From: a virus
IMG/VR virus record: IMGVR_UViG_3300025013_000131
Coordinates: 1 to 42,504 of that record
Length of the DNA stretch: 42,504 bases
Strand: one strand, 5' to 3'
Shown here: piece by piece, positions 40,851-42,504 of the stretch
How the letters are laid out: the number at the start of each line of letters is the position of its first letter
Numbering within the stretch: position 1 is the first letter of the stretch
Notes under the pieces: model-generated
Databases searched by the model: none
What the model was told of the DNA's origin: nothing
Seen by the model: the letters and a program-made list of their open reading frames with translations, nothing else
Made by a program: the position numbers and the translations under genes

Positions 40851-41303
40851 ATGCACAGATTATACGTCAGGAGAAAACTGCTTAGAATCGTTGCAGGCAT
40901 TTTCTCAATCGCCTTTATAGCGGGTTGTGGAAGTGGAGGTGAAGATGCCAGCTTTACAGCCCCTGCGACAGACACAGCATCGCAGACGATTAACCTATCA
41001 GGCACATGGGCGGGGACAATCGTCACCCCTGCAATTGGTAGACGCTCGATCTCCATGACACTCCAACAGTCTGGAAACGTTATTACCGGAACAGTATTAA
41101 TACCGGGAATCGCCGCTAACGTAGAAGGGACCGTCCAGAACAATGTCCCCCAGCTACGTCTCACAGGTTCAGCTAGTGGATGCGTTGGAACCTACGGAGG
41201 CACTCCAAGCATAAACGGCACAACTATGACTATTCCATTAACCGGCTTTTTGGAAGCACCGTGTAATCTACAGGATGGAGGCACTGCCACCTTGACGAAG
41301 TAG
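40851..41303 (+). CDS. Lipoprotein (cargo gene)
   Basis: The 150-residue protein has a basic N-terminus, a hydrophobic segment and a lipobox (FIAGC, Cys26), then Gly/Ser, so it should be exported and lipidated. The mature part is beta-rich with NLSGTWAGTIV and SMTLQQSGNVITGTV, resembling small beta-barrel-like lipoproteins of environmental bacteria. Two Cys residues in the C-terminal half may form a disulfide. It could be a superinfection-exclusion factor, but this is inference. AGGGGGGGAGC precedes the ATG. Confidence 0.75.
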   Translation: MHRLYVRRKLLRIVAGIFSIAFIAGCGSGGEDASFTAPATDTASQTINLSGTWAGTIVTPAIGRRSISMTLQQSGNVITGTVLIPGIAANVEGTVQNNVPQLRLTGSASGCVGTYGGTPSINGTTMTIPLTGFLEAPCNLQDGGTATLTK

Positions 41304-41307
41304 CAGA

Positions 41308-42504
41308 TTATTTTTTCAGCTTATCCAGATAATCCGCCCACCGCTGCATCATGGCGTGCCGAGCAGGGAGATGAGAAGTCCGATTGTAGGCTCGCCCGTT
41401 GGGATCTCGCACAGCATGAGCCAGTTGATGCTCAATGAGGTCCACCCTCTCCTCCAGAACCTCGTCCAGGATCGTCCTGGCCATCGCACGGAACCCATGG
41501 CCGTGGATCTCCTCCTTAGTGAACCCCATACGCCGCAGCGCCGCCGTCACTGCGTTCTCCGACATGCACCGGAGGCGAGTCCTCCCGGAAGGGAAAACGA
41601 ATCGTCCCCCGCCGGTGTAAGCCTTCAGCTCCTGGAGGATCTCCACGGCCTGATCACAGAGCGGGACGATGTGCGCCTGCCCCATCTTCATCCTCTCCGC
41701 CGGGATGGAGTAGGTTCTCCCCTCCAGGTCGATCTCCGACCATTCGGCGCTCCTGAGTTCCCCAGGCCTACAGAACCAGAGCGGAGCAAGGCGAAGTGCG
41801 CACTTGACCACAAAGGACCCATCATAGGCATCTATGGCGCGCAGGAGCGGCGCCACGTCCTTAGGATCTACCGGGGCGGACATCCCTTTAGGATTCTTCG
41901 CCCGAATGACACCGCGGAAGTCAGCGGCCGGATTGCTCTTGATGATCCCCCCAAAGGATGCCCAACGAAACACCTGATAGAAAATCGTCTTGAGACGGTG
42001 GCCGGTCTCCAGCGTCTGGCCGGCAACTCGCCGCAGGATCTCCACCAGCTCAGGGGTCTCGATCTCCGCAATAGGTCGCGCGCCGAGGGAAGGAAAGACG
42101 TAGATCTCCAGGCGCCTCCAGACGTGATGAGCATGGTGGTCGCTCCACTCCTCTTTCTTTTCGTCATACCAGCGCTGAGCCACCGCCTTGAAAGTGTTTT
42201 CCGCACGTGCCTGGACAGCCTTCTTTTGTGCCTGTTTCTCCGCTCCAGGATCGACACCCCGTTCCAGGGCCTCCCTAGCATCGTCCCTCCGCTTGCGCGC
42301 CTCCAGGAGCGACACGGCAGGGTAGGCACCCATGGCCAGCTTCTTTTGCTTGCCGGCATACCGGTATTGGAATCGCCAGAGCTTACCGCCGGATGGTGTC
42401 ACCAGAAGGTGAAGACCCAGACCATCGGAGAGCTTGTATTCCGTCGCTTGAGGTTTAGCGTTCTTCACCTTCAATTCGGTGAGTGGCTGAATCCGCTTAG
42501 GCAC
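41308..42504 (-). CDS. P4-type tyrosine integrase
   Basis: The 398-residue protein has the N-terminal DUF4102 domain (DGLGLHLLVTPSGGKLWRFQYRY), a SAM-like core-binding domain (about 100-185) and the catalytic domain with Arg246 (CRPGELR), His336/Arg339 (HGHGFR), His363 and Tyr373. It recombines attP with a tRNA 3' end, in accord with attL at 363. GTG start on the last base of the window; a longer start outside cannot be excluded. Only 4 bases separate its stop from the converging lipoprotein gene, and I see no terminator there. Confidence 0.95.
   Translation of the reverse strand: MPKRIQPLTELKVKNAKPQATEYKLSDGLGLHLLVTPSGGKLWRFQYRYAGKQKKLAMGAYPAVSLLEARKRRDDAREALERGVDPGAEKQAQKKAVQARAENTFKAVAQRWYDEKKEEWSDHHAHHVWRRLEIYVFPSLGARPIAEIETPELVEILRRVAGQTLETGHRLKTIFYQVFRWASFGGIIKSNPAADFRGVIRAKNPKGMSAPVDPKDVAPLLRAIDAYDGSFVVKCALRLAPLWFCRPGELRSAEWSEIDLEGRTYSIPAERMKMGQAHIVPLCDQAVEILQELKAYTGGGRFVFPSGRTRLRCMSENAVTAALRRMGFTKEEIHGHGFRAMARTILDEVLEERVDLIEHQLAHAVRDPNGRAYNRTSHLPARHAMMQRWADYLDKLKK

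Larger units (their letters stand above)
363..42504. mobile_element. Podovirus-type prophage (right end just outside the window)
   Basis: The left boundary is the tRNA fragment at 363-385 and the right end carries the integrase, which starts on the last base of the window. Between them are complete modules for integration and repression, recombination, replication, DNA modification, packaging, head, short tail with ejection proteins, and lysis. The set of T7-like tail and internal proteins with Bbp16/Bbp17/Bbp19-type head proteins indicates a BPP-1-related short-tailed phage. I see no frameshifted core gene, so it may be functional. attR and the intact tRNA should be just past 42504. Confidence 0.92.

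Overview
The window is an almost complete temperate podovirus-type prophage of about 42 kb, integrated at the 3' end of a tRNA gene. Bases 363-385 on the minus strand are exactly the T-loop, T-stem 3' strand, acceptor 3' strand, discriminator and CCA of a tRNA, followed by an intact hairpin terminator (321-351). This is the left attachment scar. The window ends on the GTG start of a P4-type tyrosine integrase, so the intact tRNA and attR should lie just beyond base 42504. The DNA is GC-rich with strong AGGAGG-type ribosome sites, so the host is a high-GC Gram-negative (two-component spanin and lipoproteins). A Geobacter/Geomonas-like bacterium is my best guess, from overall resemblance only.

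Layout, right to left (most genes are on the minus strand). 41308-42504 is the integrase. 40604-41303 (plus strand) carries two AT-richer cargo genes, a two-helix membrane protein and a lipoprotein. 40096-40446 (plus strand) is a repressor, divergent from an XRE regulator and an AlpA-like regulator (39480-39946). 33198-39490 is a recombination block: RecE-like PD-(D/E)XK nuclease, SMC-like ATPase, a putative annealing-type protein, a Cys-rich mosaic protein and a DUF1064 nuclease. 29969-33149 is replication: a small protein, a DUF1376 protein with an iteron-like array inside its gene, a DnaC-type loader and a SNF2-like helicase. 25839-29972 is DNA modification and nucleotide metabolism: N4/N6 methyltransferase, C5 methyltransferase with a second long reading frame, a DUF5131 radical-SAM-like protein, an unknown protein and MazG. 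A promoter and a hairpin terminator separate this from the late block.

The late block (458-25653) follows the Bordetella BPP-1 / T7-like podovirus order: small and large terminase, a head-tail connecting portal, Bbp19-like protein, scaffold, major capsid protein, Bbp16-like cement protein, HeH protein, beta-helix tailspike, staple-like protein, tail adaptor, tail nozzle, T7 gp13-, gp14- and gp15-like internal proteins, a 2311-residue ejection/polyvalent protein, then lysis (GH108 endolysin, holin-like protein, overlapping spanin pair). No reverse transcriptase or diversity-generating retroelement is present, although BPP-1 has one.

Most unusual points: (1) the C5 methyltransferase gene is open in a second frame for nearly its whole length, with both starts served by one Shine-Dalgarno sequence, a G11 tract just after the catalytic motif and a 12-bp tandem repeat read in both frames; (2) an AT-rich 12-bp repeat array inside the DUF1376 gene resembles a lambda-type intragenic origin; (3) a TTTGCACC motif recurs at the repressor region, the late promoter and that array; (4) a terminator lies between the late promoter and the terminase genes.
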